From: Bacteroidales bacterium
Lineage (GTDB): Bacteria; Bacteroidota; Bacteroidia; Bacteroidales; WCHB1-69
DNA length: 64,000 nucleotides
Direction of reading: 5' to 3'
Assembly (NCBI GenBank): GCA_024685175.1
Contig: JAIKWD010000033.1
Location: 62,001 to 126,000, forward strand
Shown in pieces: positions 24,297 through 33,133 of this stretch. The translations under genes were made by a program, and so were the position numbers. A model generated the notes under the pieces. That model was not told the origin of the DNA, searched no databases, and saw only the letters and a list, made by a program, of their open reading frames with translations. How positions within the stretch are numbered: the stretch's first letter is position 1; the number at the start of each line of letters is the position of its first letter.

Positions 24297-25703
24297 CTAT
24301 TGTTTGATGATTTTATGGCAAACGGTGCCGACCTTCACCATATAGACGCCGGCGGGATAGGCACGCATATCGAGTTGCATTGGATCGTTGTCGGCAATGC
24401 CGCCCCACACCATCTGTCCGAAAGCGTTGTAGAGTGCAATGTCCGTACCCGGCGTTGTCGCACCCACATACAGAGTGTTGGTGCAAGGATTGGGATAGAC
24501 GGAAATCGGGTTGGTGGCATAGTCATCCACGGCAGAGGGGGACCAGCCGTTCATCACGCACACGCCCGACAGGTCGAAGCCGCCAGTCCAATAGGGCGTC
24601 GGGTACGGGTCGTTGATGATGCGGCCGTTCTTGTCGGCGGTGCCGTACTGCGGATCGAGGGAGCCCACCACGTCCACGATACGGATATGGGTGATGTTGT
24701 CGATGTCGAGGTTGCTATAGCCGGCCAATTCTTCCAAGTCGAAAGGCGTGCCATAGCCCACGATGTACTTGCCGGCGAGATTATGCACTCCGCGAGGGTC
24801 CAAGGCACCGCCATTGCCGATTTGTTGGTCTATCTGGGTGTTCGACACGGACGGGAAACGATAGTAGTGCACGCCGTCGGAACTCACCTCCACGAAAGCC
24901 AGTTCGAGGAAGGTATGGTTCAAGGCGTTCTCGAAGACGGCGAAGTCGTAACCCTGGCCGTTCATAATGGGTACGTCGAACGTAAGCACGGCGGTACCAG
25001 CATCGCCTAGACTCACCACTCCATTGGTCGTCGAAGTGCTGCTCGGGCCGATGGCATCGCTGGCATTGCCGTAATAGGCCGTATCACCGGGGCTGGCTAT
25101 GTTTTGGTAACCTCTGTTGATGACACAAGTGGTAGCCCACCCGAGGATGGCAGGGTCGTCAAAGTAGATGGCCTCGCAGCCTGCCGAACCCACCTCGCCA
25201 TCAAATTGTTGGGTGGACACAGGCAGTGCCACCGGAGCCACCGGAGTGGTCCACGTATAGTTGTAGTCTTCATCCGCTATGCCGCAACTCTCGTCACCGA
25301 ACTTGATAACGTCGCCATTGTGCACATATTGCGAGTTGTAGCCCCATTGCGCACTGTGACCGTTGATGTTGTACATCCACCATTGGCCGATAAGGGTAAG
25401 GTTGATGTCGCCGTCGTGGAAGTCGATCGCGTCCACCACACCGCCGGAGCCGGAGAAAGAGAAGCGGTCGTCGTAGATCTCGACGGTACGCATCAGGTCG
25501 GCCACCAAGGCGCTGTCGCCGTCGAAGCGCACGCCCCAGGCATAACAAGTGTTGGGCTGCGCCCAGTTGACGGCAAGCACGGCCCTGTTGGGGCCCTGGC
25601 CCACCCAGTAGGTCACATCGTTGATGGAGATGGTGGCATCGTCTTGGGCTGATGCGCCCAGACATACGAAAGTGATAGCAAGCAAATAGTAGAGTTTTTT
25701 CAT
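24297..25703 (-). CDS. Surface protein with T9SS type A sorting domain
   Basis: The open frame extends upstream, but the Met of MKKLYYLLAI gives a clean signal peptide (cut after ASAQ) and sits 24 bp after the promoter element, so the product is 468 aa. The N-terminal domain (about 20-140) has TYWVGQGPNRAVLAVNW and CYAWGVRFDG, a pattern I recall from Bacteroidota cell-surface proteins, some near cobalamin-uptake loci. A second domain (about 160-380) has LTFDVPIMNGQGYDFAVFEN, SSDGVHYYRFPSV and AGKYIVGYGTPFDLEEL. The C-terminal sorting tail starts at ISVYPNPCTNTLYV. No TonB or BtuB gene adjoins it. Confidence 0.85.
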   Translation of the reverse strand: MKKLYYLLAITFVCLGASAQDDATISINDVTYWVGQGPNRAVLAVNWAQPNTCYAWGVRFDGDSALVADLMRTVEIYDDRFSFSGSGGVVDAIDFHDGDINLTLIGQWWMYNINGHSAQWGYNSQYVHNGDVIKFGDESCGIADEDYNYTWTTPVAPVALPVSTQQFDGEVGSAGCEAIYFDDPAILGWATTCVINRGYQNIASPGDTAYYGNASDAIGPSSTSTTNGVVSLGDAGTAVLTFDVPIMNGQGYDFAVFENALNHTFLELAFVEVSSDGVHYYRFPSVSNTQIDQQIGNGGALDPRGVHNLAGKYIVGYGTPFDLEELAGYSNLDIDNITHIRIVDVVGSLDPQYGTADKNGRIINDPYPTPYWTGGFDLSGVCVMNGWSPSAVDDYATNPISVYPNPCTNTLYVGATTPGTDIALYNAFGQMVWGGIADNDPMQLDMRAYPAGVYMVKVGTVCHKIIKQ

Positions 25704-25726
25704 ATCGAAAGTAATTAAAACGGGTG

Positions 25727-25734
25727 CAAAGATA
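25727..25734 (-). promoter_or_regulatory. -7 promoter element of the T9SS surface protein
   Basis: CAAAGATA on the plus strand is TATCTTTG on the minus strand, 23 bp upstream of the ATG. It supports the downstream start choice. Confidence 0.7.
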
Positions 25735-25805
25735 CGAAAATAGTGGCAACTGTCGGTCGTTAGTAGTCGACTGCCAAAAGTTAGCGACAAACAATAAAAA
25801 ATATT

Positions 25806-25837
25806 TTGGTTCATTGGTTCATTGGATTATTGGTTCA
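25806..25837. repeat. Octamer array (TTGGTTCA x4)
   Basis: Four head-to-tail 8-bp units TTGGTTCA, with the third reading TTGGATTA, end 11 bp before the plus-strand promoter element. The last unit also supplies a TTG 16 bp upstream of it, a possible -33 box. Confidence 0.75.
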
Positions 25838-25848
25838 TCAGTTTTTTG

Positions 25849-25856
25849 TATCTTTG
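25849..25856 (+). promoter_or_regulatory. -7 promoter element of the OPT transporter
   Basis: TATCTTTG with a TTG 16 bp upstream inside the octamer array; the ATG is 41 bp downstream. Confidence 0.72.
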
Positions 25857-25897
25857 GCGGCTTATAATACACTTTTCTTAACGAATTAAATATCAGT

Positions 25898-27913
25898 ATG
25901 GAAGAAAAAGATAAAGAGGCCATTGAGCAGCCTGAGGAAATCAAATTGCCCGAAAACGCGTATCGCGAACTGAAAGAGGGTGAAGAATACAAGCCCATCC
26001 TACTGGGTCAAAAGAAATATCCTGAGCTCAATGCTTGGACAATCACATGGGGTATTATCATGGCCATCATCTTTTCGGCGGCCACAGCATATTCAGGTCT
26101 GCGGTTCGGACAGGTTTTCGAGGCGGCCATCCCAATTGCCATCATCGCCGTGGGTGTATCCACCTTGGCCAAGCGCAAGAGTCCGCTATCCGAGAATGTG
26201 CTCATCCAATCCATCGGCGCCAGCTCTGGTGTGATTGTGGCGGGTGCCATCTTCACGTTGCCAGCCATATATATCATCAAGGAGACTAACCCAGCCATCG
26301 GCGCAGAGATACAAGTCAACTTCTTCCAGATATTCTTATCTTCCTTATTGGGCGGTTTCTTAGGCATCCTATTCCTAATCCCGTTCCGCAAGTATTTTGT
26401 GTCGGACATGCATGGAAAGTATCCCTTCCCTGAAGCCACCGCCACCACGGAGATCATCGTTTCGGGCGCCAAGGGCGGCAACCAGGCCAAGCTTCTGCTC
26501 GTCAGCGGCCTCATCGGCGGTCTGTACGACTTCCTAATGACGACTTTCCACTTCTGGGCCGACACCATCTCCACACGCATGTGCGGTTGGGGTGAGCAGT
26601 TAGCCATGAATCATAAGTTTGTGTTCAAGATGAGTGCCGAGTCCATCTTGTTGGGCACGGGTTATCTTATCGGCCTTAAATATGCTGCCGTCATTTGTGC
26701 CGGTTCAGCCCTTTCTTGGTGGGTCATCGTACCTCTCCTGGGCCAATATGGTGCCATGGATGTAGATGGTGTATTGACCTCAATGAGCACGCTTGACCCT
26801 GATTTCATCTTTTCCAACTATGCCCGTTACATCGGCATCGGTGGTATCGCCATGGCTGGTCTAATCGGTGTCATCAAGTCGGCCGGCGTCATCAAGAAAT
26901 CCCTCGGCGTGGCCTTCAAGGCCGGCAAGCAGAATGGGGAGGAGAATGCTGTGTTGCGCACGCAACGTGATATCTCCATGAAGATCATCCTTTTCGGCTT
27001 CCTCGCAGTGCTCGTGATGATGTTCCTGTTCTTCCTCTTCGGCGGAATGCAGATGAACCTCAAGCAGGTTCTGGTGGGCTTGGTTGTCGTCTTCGTATTC
27101 GCATTCCTCTTCACCACGGTGGCGGCTACGGCCATTGCCACAGTGGGAACCAACCCTGTATCGGGTATGACTATGATGACCTTGATATTGTCCTCCATCG
27201 TCTTGGCCGCTGTTGGTCTCAAGGGAGGCGCAGGCATTCTTACGGCCTTGGTGGTCGGCGGCATTGTCTGTTCTGCATTGGCCATGGCCGGCGGCTTCAT
27301 CACCGACTTGAAAATAGGTTACTGGATCGGCACATCGCCGTTCAAGCAAGAGGCCTTCAAGTTCGTAGGGACGCTGGTATCCGCCCTCACCGTAGGCGCT
27401 GTCATCATGCTGTTGTCCAAGACTTACGGTTACACAGGCGAAGATGCCTTGGTGGCCCCGCAAGCCAACGCCATGGCCGCCATCATCCAACCCTTGATGT
27501 TCAACGGTTCTACCCCGTGGATTCTCTACATCGTCGGTGCCGTATTAGCCATCTTGCTTGATGTCATTGGTGTACCTGCCCTTGCATTTTCCTTGGGTAT
27601 GTTCATCCCGTTACAGCTTAACCTGCCGTTGTTGGTCGGTGGTTTACTCGCCTGGTTTATCAAATCACGCAGCAAGGATGAAGAGCTCAACAAACTCCGT
27701 GGTGAAAAGGGCACCCTACTCGCTTCCGGTTTGCTGGCCGGCGGTGCCATCATGGGTGTGATCAGCGCCATTCTTAAATACTGTGGCGTGGAGCCCACCT
27801 TTATGGCCAACTACATCGGTTCGCCCGTCTTCAACATACTCGCCATCGTGATGTTCCTCGGACTCTGCACCTACCTCGTGCTCCACTCCCTCAACGTCAA
27901 AAAAGTCGAATAA
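25898..27913 (+). CDS. OPT-family oligopeptide transporter
   Basis: A 671-aa inner-membrane protein with roughly 14-16 hydrophobic helices and a polar N-terminus. The opening NAYRELKEGEEYKPIL, then TWGIIMAIIFSAATAYSGLR and QSIGASSGVIVAGAIFTLPA, are conserved in the prokaryotic OPT (TIGR00728/TIGR00733) group. KYPFPEATATTEI is the conserved cytoplasmic loop. Imports small peptides or metal-peptide chelates with protons; substrate not determinable. It has its own promoter and a 32-nt gap to the next gene, so co-transcription with the kinase is possible. CATG is frequent here, unlike in the genes near 1-17 kb. Confidence 0.92.
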   Translation: MEEKDKEAIEQPEEIKLPENAYRELKEGEEYKPILLGQKKYPELNAWTITWGIIMAIIFSAATAYSGLRFGQVFEAAIPIAIIAVGVSTLAKRKSPLSENVLIQSIGASSGVIVAGAIFTLPAIYIIKETNPAIGAEIQVNFFQIFLSSLLGGFLGILFLIPFRKYFVSDMHGKYPFPEATATTEIIVSGAKGGNQAKLLLVSGLIGGLYDFLMTTFHFWADTISTRMCGWGEQLAMNHKFVFKMSAESILLGTGYLIGLKYAAVICAGSALSWWVIVPLLGQYGAMDVDGVLTSMSTLDPDFIFSNYARYIGIGGIAMAGLIGVIKSAGVIKKSLGVAFKAGKQNGEENAVLRTQRDISMKIILFGFLAVLVMMFLFFLFGGMQMNLKQVLVGLVVVFVFAFLFTTVAATAIATVGTNPVSGMTMMTLILSSIVLAAVGLKGGAGILTALVVGGIVCSALAMAGGFITDLKIGYWIGTSPFKQEAFKFVGTLVSALTVGAVIMLLSKTYGYTGEDALVAPQANAMAAIIQPLMFNGSTPWILYIVGAVLAILLDVIGVPALAFSLGMFIPLQLNLPLLVGGLLAWFIKSRSKDEELNKLRGEKGTLLASGLLAGGAIMGVISAILKYCGVEPTFMANYIGSPVFNILAIVMFLGLCTYLVLHSLNVKKVE

Positions 27914-27945
27914 ATTATCATTCATTAACCTAAATACTTAAGAAT

Positions 27946-28563
27946 ATGCATATTGCCGTTGCCGGTAACATTGGATCCGGAAAAACAACCCTAACGGGGA
28001 TGCTTGCCAAGCACTATGGCTGGGAAGCCCTTTACGAGAGCGTGGACAACAATCCCTATCTTGCAAGTTTCTACCAAGATATGCAGCGCTGGTCGTTCAA
28101 CATCCAGATATATTTCCTCAACAGCCGATTCCGTCAGGTGCTAGACATCCGCAAGCGCAAGAAAGACGTCATCCAAGACCGCACCATCTACGAAGATGCC
28201 TACATCTTCGCCCCGAACCTGCACGAGATGGATTTGATGGCCACTCGCGACTTTGAGAACTACACACAGCTTTTTGAGCTAATGACGCAATTCCTTCAAG
28301 CTCCCGATTTGCTTATTTATTTAAAAGCCGACGTTGCGACCCTAGTAACTCAGATCCACAAACGCGGCCGTGCCTACGAAGACTCCATTCGTCTCTCTTA
28401 TCTCGAAAACCTCAACGAGAAATACGAGAAATGGATCTCTAACTACAAAGAGGGCAAATTGCTCATCGTAGACGTTAACACCATCAAGTTTGCCGAGAAG
28501 CCTGAGGATTTCGGAGAAATCATCAACAAGATTGACGCCGAGTTGTTCGGCTTGTTCAAATAA
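27946..28563 (+). CDS. Deoxynucleoside kinase
   Basis: Phosphorylates deoxynucleosides (salvage). The 205-aa P-loop kinase has GNIGSGKTT (7-15), the base-recognition Glu region (ESVDNNPYL), DRTIYEDAYIFA containing the ERS/DRT-type motif near residue 78, and a LID RGRAYEDSIRLSYL with its two Arg. It matches the Bacteroidota deoxynucleoside kinase family (dAK/dGK-like); base preference is not certain. The stop overlaps the kdsB ATG by one base. Confidence 0.92.
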   Translation: MHIAVAGNIGSGKTTLTGMLAKHYGWEALYESVDNNPYLASFYQDMQRWSFNIQIYFLNSRFRQVLDIRKRKKDVIQDRTIYEDAYIFAPNLHEMDLMATRDFENYTQLFELMTQFLQAPDLLIYLKADVATLVTQIHKRGRAYEDSIRLSYLENLNEKYEKWISNYKEGKLLIVDVNTIKFAEKPEDFGEIINKIDAELFGLFK

Positions 28564-29288
28564 TGAAGTTCATCGGCATCATACCAGCCAGATACGCCTC
28601 CACCCGTTTCCCGGGCAAGCCTTTGGCATTGATTCACGGCAAACAGATGATACAGGTGGTGTATGAGCACGTGAGCCAGTCGGCCCTCGACGATGTGGCA
28701 GTGGCCACCGACGACGAGCGGATCGCCACCTGCGTGCAACAGTTCGGCGGAAAGGTCGTGATGACGAAGCCCACGCACCCGTCCGGCACGGACCGTTGCG
28801 GAGAAGCCGCCCTTCTGCTGCAGTTGCACGACGACGATGTCATCGTCAACATCCAAGGCGACGAACCCGGCATCAGCGCCAAGGAGATCAACCTGCTCAC
28901 AAAGCAATTCGACAACCCAGATGTCAACATCGCCACTTTGGTGAAACCCTTCGACAATACCGCCGACGCCCAAAACCCCAACAAAGTCAAGGCGGTCCTT
29001 GACAGCAACCACAAAGCATTGTATTTCAGCCGATTACCTATTCCTTTTGTGCGCGAGCCGAAGGAAGCCAGTCCGACCTACTACCAACATCTTGGCATCT
29101 ACGCATACCGAAACAAAACGTTGAAAGCGCTCATCCAACTGACGCCCTCCTCTCTTGAGAAGAGCGAAAAGTTAGAGCAGCTGCGTTGGCTGGAAAACGG
29201 GTACGACATCTACACAGCCGTATGCGACTACAACGGCCTTGGCATTGACACGCCCGAAGACTTGGAAAGATATAATTCAATGAAATAA
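28563..29288 (+). CDS. kdsB: 3-deoxy-manno-octulosonate cytidylyltransferase
   Basis: Activates Kdo to CMP-Kdo for lipopolysaccharide core synthesis. The 241-aa protein has the nucleotidyltransferase motif RYASTRFPGKPLA (10-22), HPSGTDRCGEAA (about 73-84) and NIQGDEPGI (Mg-binding Asp near 98), plus SRLPIPFVRE. The TAATG overlap with the kinase gene shows tight coupling. Other lipid A/Kdo genes in the window (lpxB, kdsD) lie about 26-33 kb away, so the pathway is dispersed. Confidence 0.96.
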   Translation: MKFIGIIPARYASTRFPGKPLALIHGKQMIQVVYEHVSQSALDDVAVATDDERIATCVQQFGGKVVMTKPTHPSGTDRCGEAALLLQLHDDDVIVNIQGDEPGISAKEINLLTKQFDNPDVNIATLVKPFDNTADAQNPNKVKAVLDSNHKALYFSRLPIPFVREPKEASPTYYQHLGIYAYRNKTLKALIQLTPSSLEKSEKLEQLRWLENGYDIYTAVCDYNGLGIDTPEDLERYNSMK

Positions 29289-29307
29289 TCCTATTACGCA
29301 TCATAAC

Positions 29308-30615
29308 ATGATCAGTTTCATCATAAAAGCCCTTCAGCATAGCGATTCCGTGTTCATTGACGACTTGGGCACATTCTGCAAGCAATACCAATCCGCCCGA
29401 TTTGAAGGCGATAATTTGCTTCCGCCACAATATGCCGTCATTTTGGACACTCGTGAAGGCCAACTCGAAGAGACCAGCTTCATCGATCTCATTTGCAGAG
29501 AAAAACAATGTCGTATCACGGAAGCCGCCGCCGAATTAACCAGTTGGGTGGCAGAGTTGAAAAATGCTCTAGCCAACAATTCGAGCATTAGTTTTGACAA
29601 TTTTGGCACTTTCACCCTAGACAGCAAAGGCAACATACAGTTTGTATGCGACCGCATTGACGAGCTCAATCGCGAATTCGAGGGGATGGAAGTTGTTAGA
29701 ATTAGGAATGAGGAGCCTGAAACATCATTCCTTGAGAAGCCGCGAAGCGGCGAGACAGATCTTGTTCCGGACAAGGACGAAGTACGCCATCCGGAACCCA
29801 CCGAGGAACCTGAAAAGGTCGAGGAGTCCTTAATAACCTCTGAACCTGCACCTGCCGAGGAACCTGCACCTGCCGAGGAACCGGTGACGGCCGAGGAAAC
29901 CGAAGAGGAGCGTTTGGACCGTGAAATGCGCGAACGCATGCGGGAGGCAGAGTTAGTGGAGAACAAGGAGCTCATCGACGAACCTGTTACGAGAGAGGAG
30001 CCCGAGTCATCATTCCTTGAGAAGCCGCAAAGCGACGAGACAGATTTTGTCCCGAACGAGGACGAAGTCCGCCATCCGGAGCCAATCGAAACCTCCGACG
30101 ACCAACCCAAACCCAAGCGTAAAAGACGTCTATGGTGGTTATGGTTATTGTTGTGTCTCATTGCCCTCGGCGTGCTGGCGTACCTCTTCCGCAACAATTT
30201 GGCCAATGCTTATCAGGCTGTCAAGGACAAGTTTGCCCGCCAAGAGGCTGTAACGCCCGAAGAATCGGAGCCCGTCGAAGAGACAGTCGTCTACGAAGAG
30301 CCGACTGAGGACACCACGGCCGTGGCCGAAGAGCCTCAGCCTTACACGCCAGAGGTCGTAAAGACCACCGCCGACGGCAAATACTCTTACATCAAGTTCG
30401 AGTCTGGCCACTATTACGCCATCGCAGGCAGTCTGCCTAACGAACAGAATGCAGAACTTCACATCCGCCAGCGGGGACTCGACAAATACAGTCCTACCTT
30501 ATTAAAGCAGGACGGGGTCTCCAATTTGCGTGTCTGCATTGGTGTTTTTGACACTGAAGAGGAAGCTGAGACGTATGCCAAAAGCATCAATCCTAAATAT
30601 TGGGTATTGAAATAG
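29308..30615 (+). CDS. HU-CCDC81-like, single-TM, SPOR-type protein
   Basis: A 435-aa bitopic protein. Residues 1-125 form two HU/CCDC81-like modules (FIIKALQHSDSVFIDDLGTF and SSISFDNFGTFTL are the paired HU-type beta arms). A long acidic Pro/Glu linker follows (about 130-265), then one transmembrane helix after a Lys/Arg cluster (about 275-293). A periplasmic part ends in a SPOR-like fold (about 360-435; YYAIAGSLPNEQNAE, then VGVFDTEEEAETYAK-like). Such proteins are common in Bacteroidota and are presumed to link DNA or cytoplasmic partners to septal peptidoglycan. The linker holds a duplicated 30-residue block (135-164 and 230-259). The start is shortly downstream of kdsB. Confidence 0.83.
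   Translation: MISFIIKALQHSDSVFIDDLGTFCKQYQSARFEGDNLLPPQYAVILDTREGQLEETSFIDLICREKQCRITEAAAELTSWVAELKNALANNSSISFDNFGTFTLDSKGNIQFVCDRIDELNREFEGMEVVRIRNEEPETSFLEKPRSGETDLVPDKDEVRHPEPTEEPEKVEESLITSEPAPAEEPAPAEEPVTAEETEEERLDREMRERMREAELVENKELIDEPVTREEPESSFLEKPQSDETDFVPNEDEVRHPEPIETSDDQPKPKRKRRLWWLWLLLCLIALGVLAYLFRNNLANAYQAVKDKFARQEAVTPEESEPVEETVVYEEPTEDTTAVAEEPQPYTPEVVKTTADGKYSYIKFESGHYYAIAGSLPNEQNAELHIRQRGLDKYSPTLLKQDGVSNLRVCIGVFDTEEEAETYAKSINPKYWVLK
29710..29799 (+). repeat. Intragenic 90-bp repeat, copy 1
   Basis: Encodes the block EEPETSFLEKP to EVRHPEP of the SPOR protein linker. Copy 2 lies at 29995-30084 and is about 85% identical by eye. Just before copy 1 the coding strand contains ATTAGGAATGAGG, the same motif as in the intergenic heptamer arrays. 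The centre (GCCGCGAAGCGGC) is palindromic. Confidence 0.8.
29995..30084 (+). repeat. Intragenic 90-bp repeat, copy 2
   Basis: Second copy of the linker block (EEPESSFLEKP to EVRHPEP), in frame and 285 bp downstream of copy 1. The central palindrome is degraded here (GCCGCAAAGCGAC). Confidence 0.8.
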
Positions 30616-30645
30616 CTCATTAATACACATTATCACATCACCATC

Positions 30646-31362
30646 GTGAAAAAACACATACCAAACACATTAACATGCCTCAACCTGGTTTGCGGATGTC
30701 TTTCAATCATGGGAGCAATGAAAGGCAACTTGGAGGCTGCCGCTCTTTGGATCATCGCCTCTGCAGTGTTCGATTTCTGCGATGGCCTGGCTGCCCGTAT
30801 GCTGAAAGTGAGCTCAGCCATTGGCAAAGAGTTAGATTCCTTGTCTGACGTAGTCTCCTTTGGTGTGGCCCCCGGAATGATTGTCTATGCTTGGTTGGTG
30901 CGCTGCACGGAAGGCATCTCGCCTTTACACCTCAACGCGCTCTATGAGTTCCTTCCATTTGTTGCGTTGCTAGTGCCGGCATTGTCAGCCGTGCGCCTCG
31001 CCCGATTCAATATTGATGAAAACCAAGCCACCTCTTTTCTTGGACTTCCCACCCCGGCAAACGCCATGTTCCTTGGATTCATTCCGTTGGCAGCAGAGAA
31101 CATCATCTTTCTCAACAATTTCTGGGTAGTATGGATACTCACCATTCTTTTCTCTCTATTACTTGTTTCACGTATTTGGATGCTTTCTCTCAAGTTCAAA
31201 GACTTTAAATGGAATGGCATGAATATAGCTCGATACGCCTTGATTGCCACAGGTCTCATTCTGTTGCCCATTTTCAAATGGGGCGCTTTTCCGCTTATCA
31301 TCATGGCATATATTCTAATCTCATTAATATATCACGCTTTAATAAAACTTCAGATTATATGA
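30646..31362 (+). CDS. pssA: CDP-diacylglycerol-serine O-phosphatidyltransferase
   Basis: Makes phosphatidylserine at the inner membrane, the precursor of phosphatidylethanolamine. The 238-aa polytopic protein carries the CDP-alcohol phosphotransferase signature D46-G47-x2-A50-R51-x8-G60-x3-D64-x3-D68 (CDGLAARMLKVSSAIGKELD, then SLSD). N-terminal IPNTLTCLNLVCGC is the usual first helix. Its last codons overlap the start of the LOG-family gene by 4 nt (ATGA). Confidence 0.95.
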   Translation: MKKHIPNTLTCLNLVCGCLSIMGAMKGNLEAAALWIIASAVFDFCDGLAARMLKVSSAIGKELDSLSDVVSFGVAPGMIVYAWLVRCTEGISPLHLNALYEFLPFVALLVPALSAVRLARFNIDENQATSFLGLPTPANAMFLGFIPLAAENIIFLNNFWVVWILTILFSLLLVSRIWMLSLKFKDFKWNGMNIARYALIATGLILLPIFKWGAFPLIIMAYILISLIYHALIKLQII

Positions 31363-31946
31363 AATATACCAGCATTGCCTTATTCTGCGGTTCCGCCACT
31401 GGAAACAGACCCGAGTATGCACAACAAGCACGCGAGTTTGGGTTGCGTATGGCCGAGATGGGCCTAACATTATACTATGGGGGTGGCAGCATAGGACTAA
31501 TGAAAATCGCCGCAGAGGCCGTTATGGAAAAGGGAGGCAAAGCCATTGGCGTAGCCCCTGACTTTTTCGCCAAAGGGCGTGTGCTGGCGGACAATATCAC
31601 ACAGATGATTTACGTAAAATCCATGAGCGAACGCAAACAATTGCTGGAAAAAGAGGCCGATGCCTTTGTCGCTCTGCCTGGCGGCTTCGGCACCATGGAC
31701 GAATTGTTCGAGGTACTCACCGACAGCCAACTCGGCATGCACGCCAAGCCTATCATCCTTTACAACTACAATGGCTTTTACGACCCACTCATAGCGCAAC
31801 TACACCTTTTTGCCGAAGAGGGTTTTCTGCGTCCATTCCACAAAGAGTTACTGTTGACTGCCACTAACTTGGACGAGTTGTTCGACTGCATTGAAAGCTA
31901 CGAAAACGGGAACGACCAAGAGTGGCTCAAGAAGATCAAGCAATAA
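31359..31946 (+). CDS. LOG-family (TIGR00730) nucleotide phosphoribohydrolase
   Basis: A 195-aa Rossmann-like protein; the frame is open upstream within pssA, but the ATGA overlap start MKYTSIALF is the natural one. Motifs: YYGGGSIGLM (39-48) and the catalytic PGGFGTMDELFE (107-118), with the preceding MSERKQ Arg. Members cleave the N-glycosidic bond of nucleoside 5'-monophosphates (cytokinin-activating LOG activity in plants and fungi); the bacterial role is probably nucleotide salvage or housekeeping. Family call firm, substrate uncertain. Confidence 0.9.
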   Translation: MKYTSIALFCGSATGNRPEYAQQAREFGLRMAEMGLTLYYGGGSIGLMKIAAEAVMEKGGKAIGVAPDFFAKGRVLADNITQMIYVKSMSERKQLLEKEADAFVALPGGFGTMDELFEVLTDSQLGMHAKPIILYNYNGFYDPLIAQLHLFAEEGFLRPFHKELLLTATNLDELFDCIESYENGNDQEWLKKIKQ

Positions 31947-31965
31947 AACCATAAAACCAAACTAT

Positions 31966-33120
31966 ATGCAGTTCAAAGACGTACTTGTTTCCGACAAATT
32001 GAAAGAGCAGCTGCTGAACCAGGTGCGCGAGCACCGCATCAGTCATGCCCAGTTCTTCCTGGCACAGCCAGGAAGCCATGCTTTTGCCCTGGCGGTGGCT
32101 CTGGCGCAATATCTATGCTGCGAACATCCCTCCGACACCGACTCGTGCGGCACCTGCCCATCCTGCCAACAGTTTGCTAAATTATCACACCCTGACCTAC
32201 ATCTCTATTTCCCGAACTGCACTACCAAAAACGTAAAAAAAGATCCCGACTCCACTCAACTTGCCCAACAGTTCAAGGACTTTGTCATCCGCAACAACTA
32301 TCACATCGATATGCAAGAATGGCTCTATGAACTGGAAGGGGAGAACAAGCAACCCTCCATCAACATTCGCGACTGCTCCAATATAATCAATCAGAATAGT
32401 ATGCGCTCGTTCATGGGCGGCTATAAAACTTACATTCTGTGGAACGTGGACCGCTTGCACCATACGGCGGCACCCAAATTGCTCAAGACCTTGGAGGAGC
32501 CGGAAAGCAATTCCTTATTTATCCTCATCTCCGAACGTCCCGACCAGATTTTGAGTACCATTTTATCTAGGACTCAACTGGTTAAAATCCCTCGCCTTAC
32601 AGATGAAGAGCTGCAACAAGCTTTAATGCAAGCGCTTCCAGACATAGACGAAAGCACAGCCCACGATATAGCCATCATTTCCGAAGGCAACTACAATAAA
32701 GCCATGCAAATCCATCACGACAGCGCCGAGCAACGAGAGATGCTTGACACATTCGAGGTCATGATGACAAGTCTCATGGCGTACGCCAAACAACGTCCTA
32801 TCACTGAAGTCAACTACCCACATGTCCAAGAGCTTTTCGGAGACATTGTGAAACAGGGACGTGAGCAACAAAAATCATTTGTGGCACTTGCCCTGCGTAT
32901 GATGCGTAACCTACTGATGACGAATACCGGCAACGCATCTTTAGCCAAAGTCACTGAACGTGAAGCGGGAATCCTTGCGGAGATGTCAAATCTCAACTTG
33001 ATGCATATCACCAAAATGGCTGATGAGCTCAACAAAGCGCTCTATCATATCAGCCGTAATGGAAATACGGCAATCATTTTAACAGACTTGTACTTTAAGT
33101 TGGCTGCTTGTATCAAATAA
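31966..33120 (+). CDS. holB: DNA polymerase III delta' subunit
   Basis: Clamp-loader subunit of the replicative polymerase. The product is 384 aa from MQFKDVLVSD; the longer frame upstream overlaps the previous gene and is not homologous in character. The AAA+ fold has a zinc module with Cys51/52, 61, 64, 67 (CCEHPSDTDSCGTCPSC), the loop WNVDRLHHTAAPKLLKTLEEP and TILSRTQLVKIP. The last replaces the usual Ser-Arg-Cys motif by Ser-Arg-Thr. As in other delta' proteins no functional Walker A is seen. It is convergent with the flippase gene. Confidence 0.9.
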   Translation: MQFKDVLVSDKLKEQLLNQVREHRISHAQFFLAQPGSHAFALAVALAQYLCCEHPSDTDSCGTCPSCQQFAKLSHPDLHLYFPNCTTKNVKKDPDSTQLAQQFKDFVIRNNYHIDMQEWLYELEGENKQPSINIRDCSNIINQNSMRSFMGGYKTYILWNVDRLHHTAAPKLLKTLEEPESNSLFILISERPDQILSTILSRTQLVKIPRLTDEELQQALMQALPDIDESTAHDIAIISEGNYNKAMQIHHDSAEQREMLDTFEVMMTSLMAYAKQRPITEVNYPHVQELFGDIVKQGREQQKSFVALALRMMRNLLMTNTGNASLAKVTEREAGILAEMSNLNLMHITKMADELNKALYHISRNGNTAIILTDLYFKLAACIK

Positions 33121-33133
33121 CGGCCCGTTATTT
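33115..33133. terminator. Compact hairpin shared by two convergent genes
   Basis: AAATAACG and CGTTATTT are perfect 8-bp arms around a GCC loop. The stop codon of the delta' gene lies in the left arm and the stop of the flippase gene in the right arm. T-tracts are short, so termination strength is uncertain. Confidence 0.6.

Noticed and set aside
29334..30206. 290-aa Ser/Arg-rich frame antisense to the HU-SPOR gene
   Set aside because: Composition reflects the reverse complement of Glu/Pro codons; no start context and no domain.
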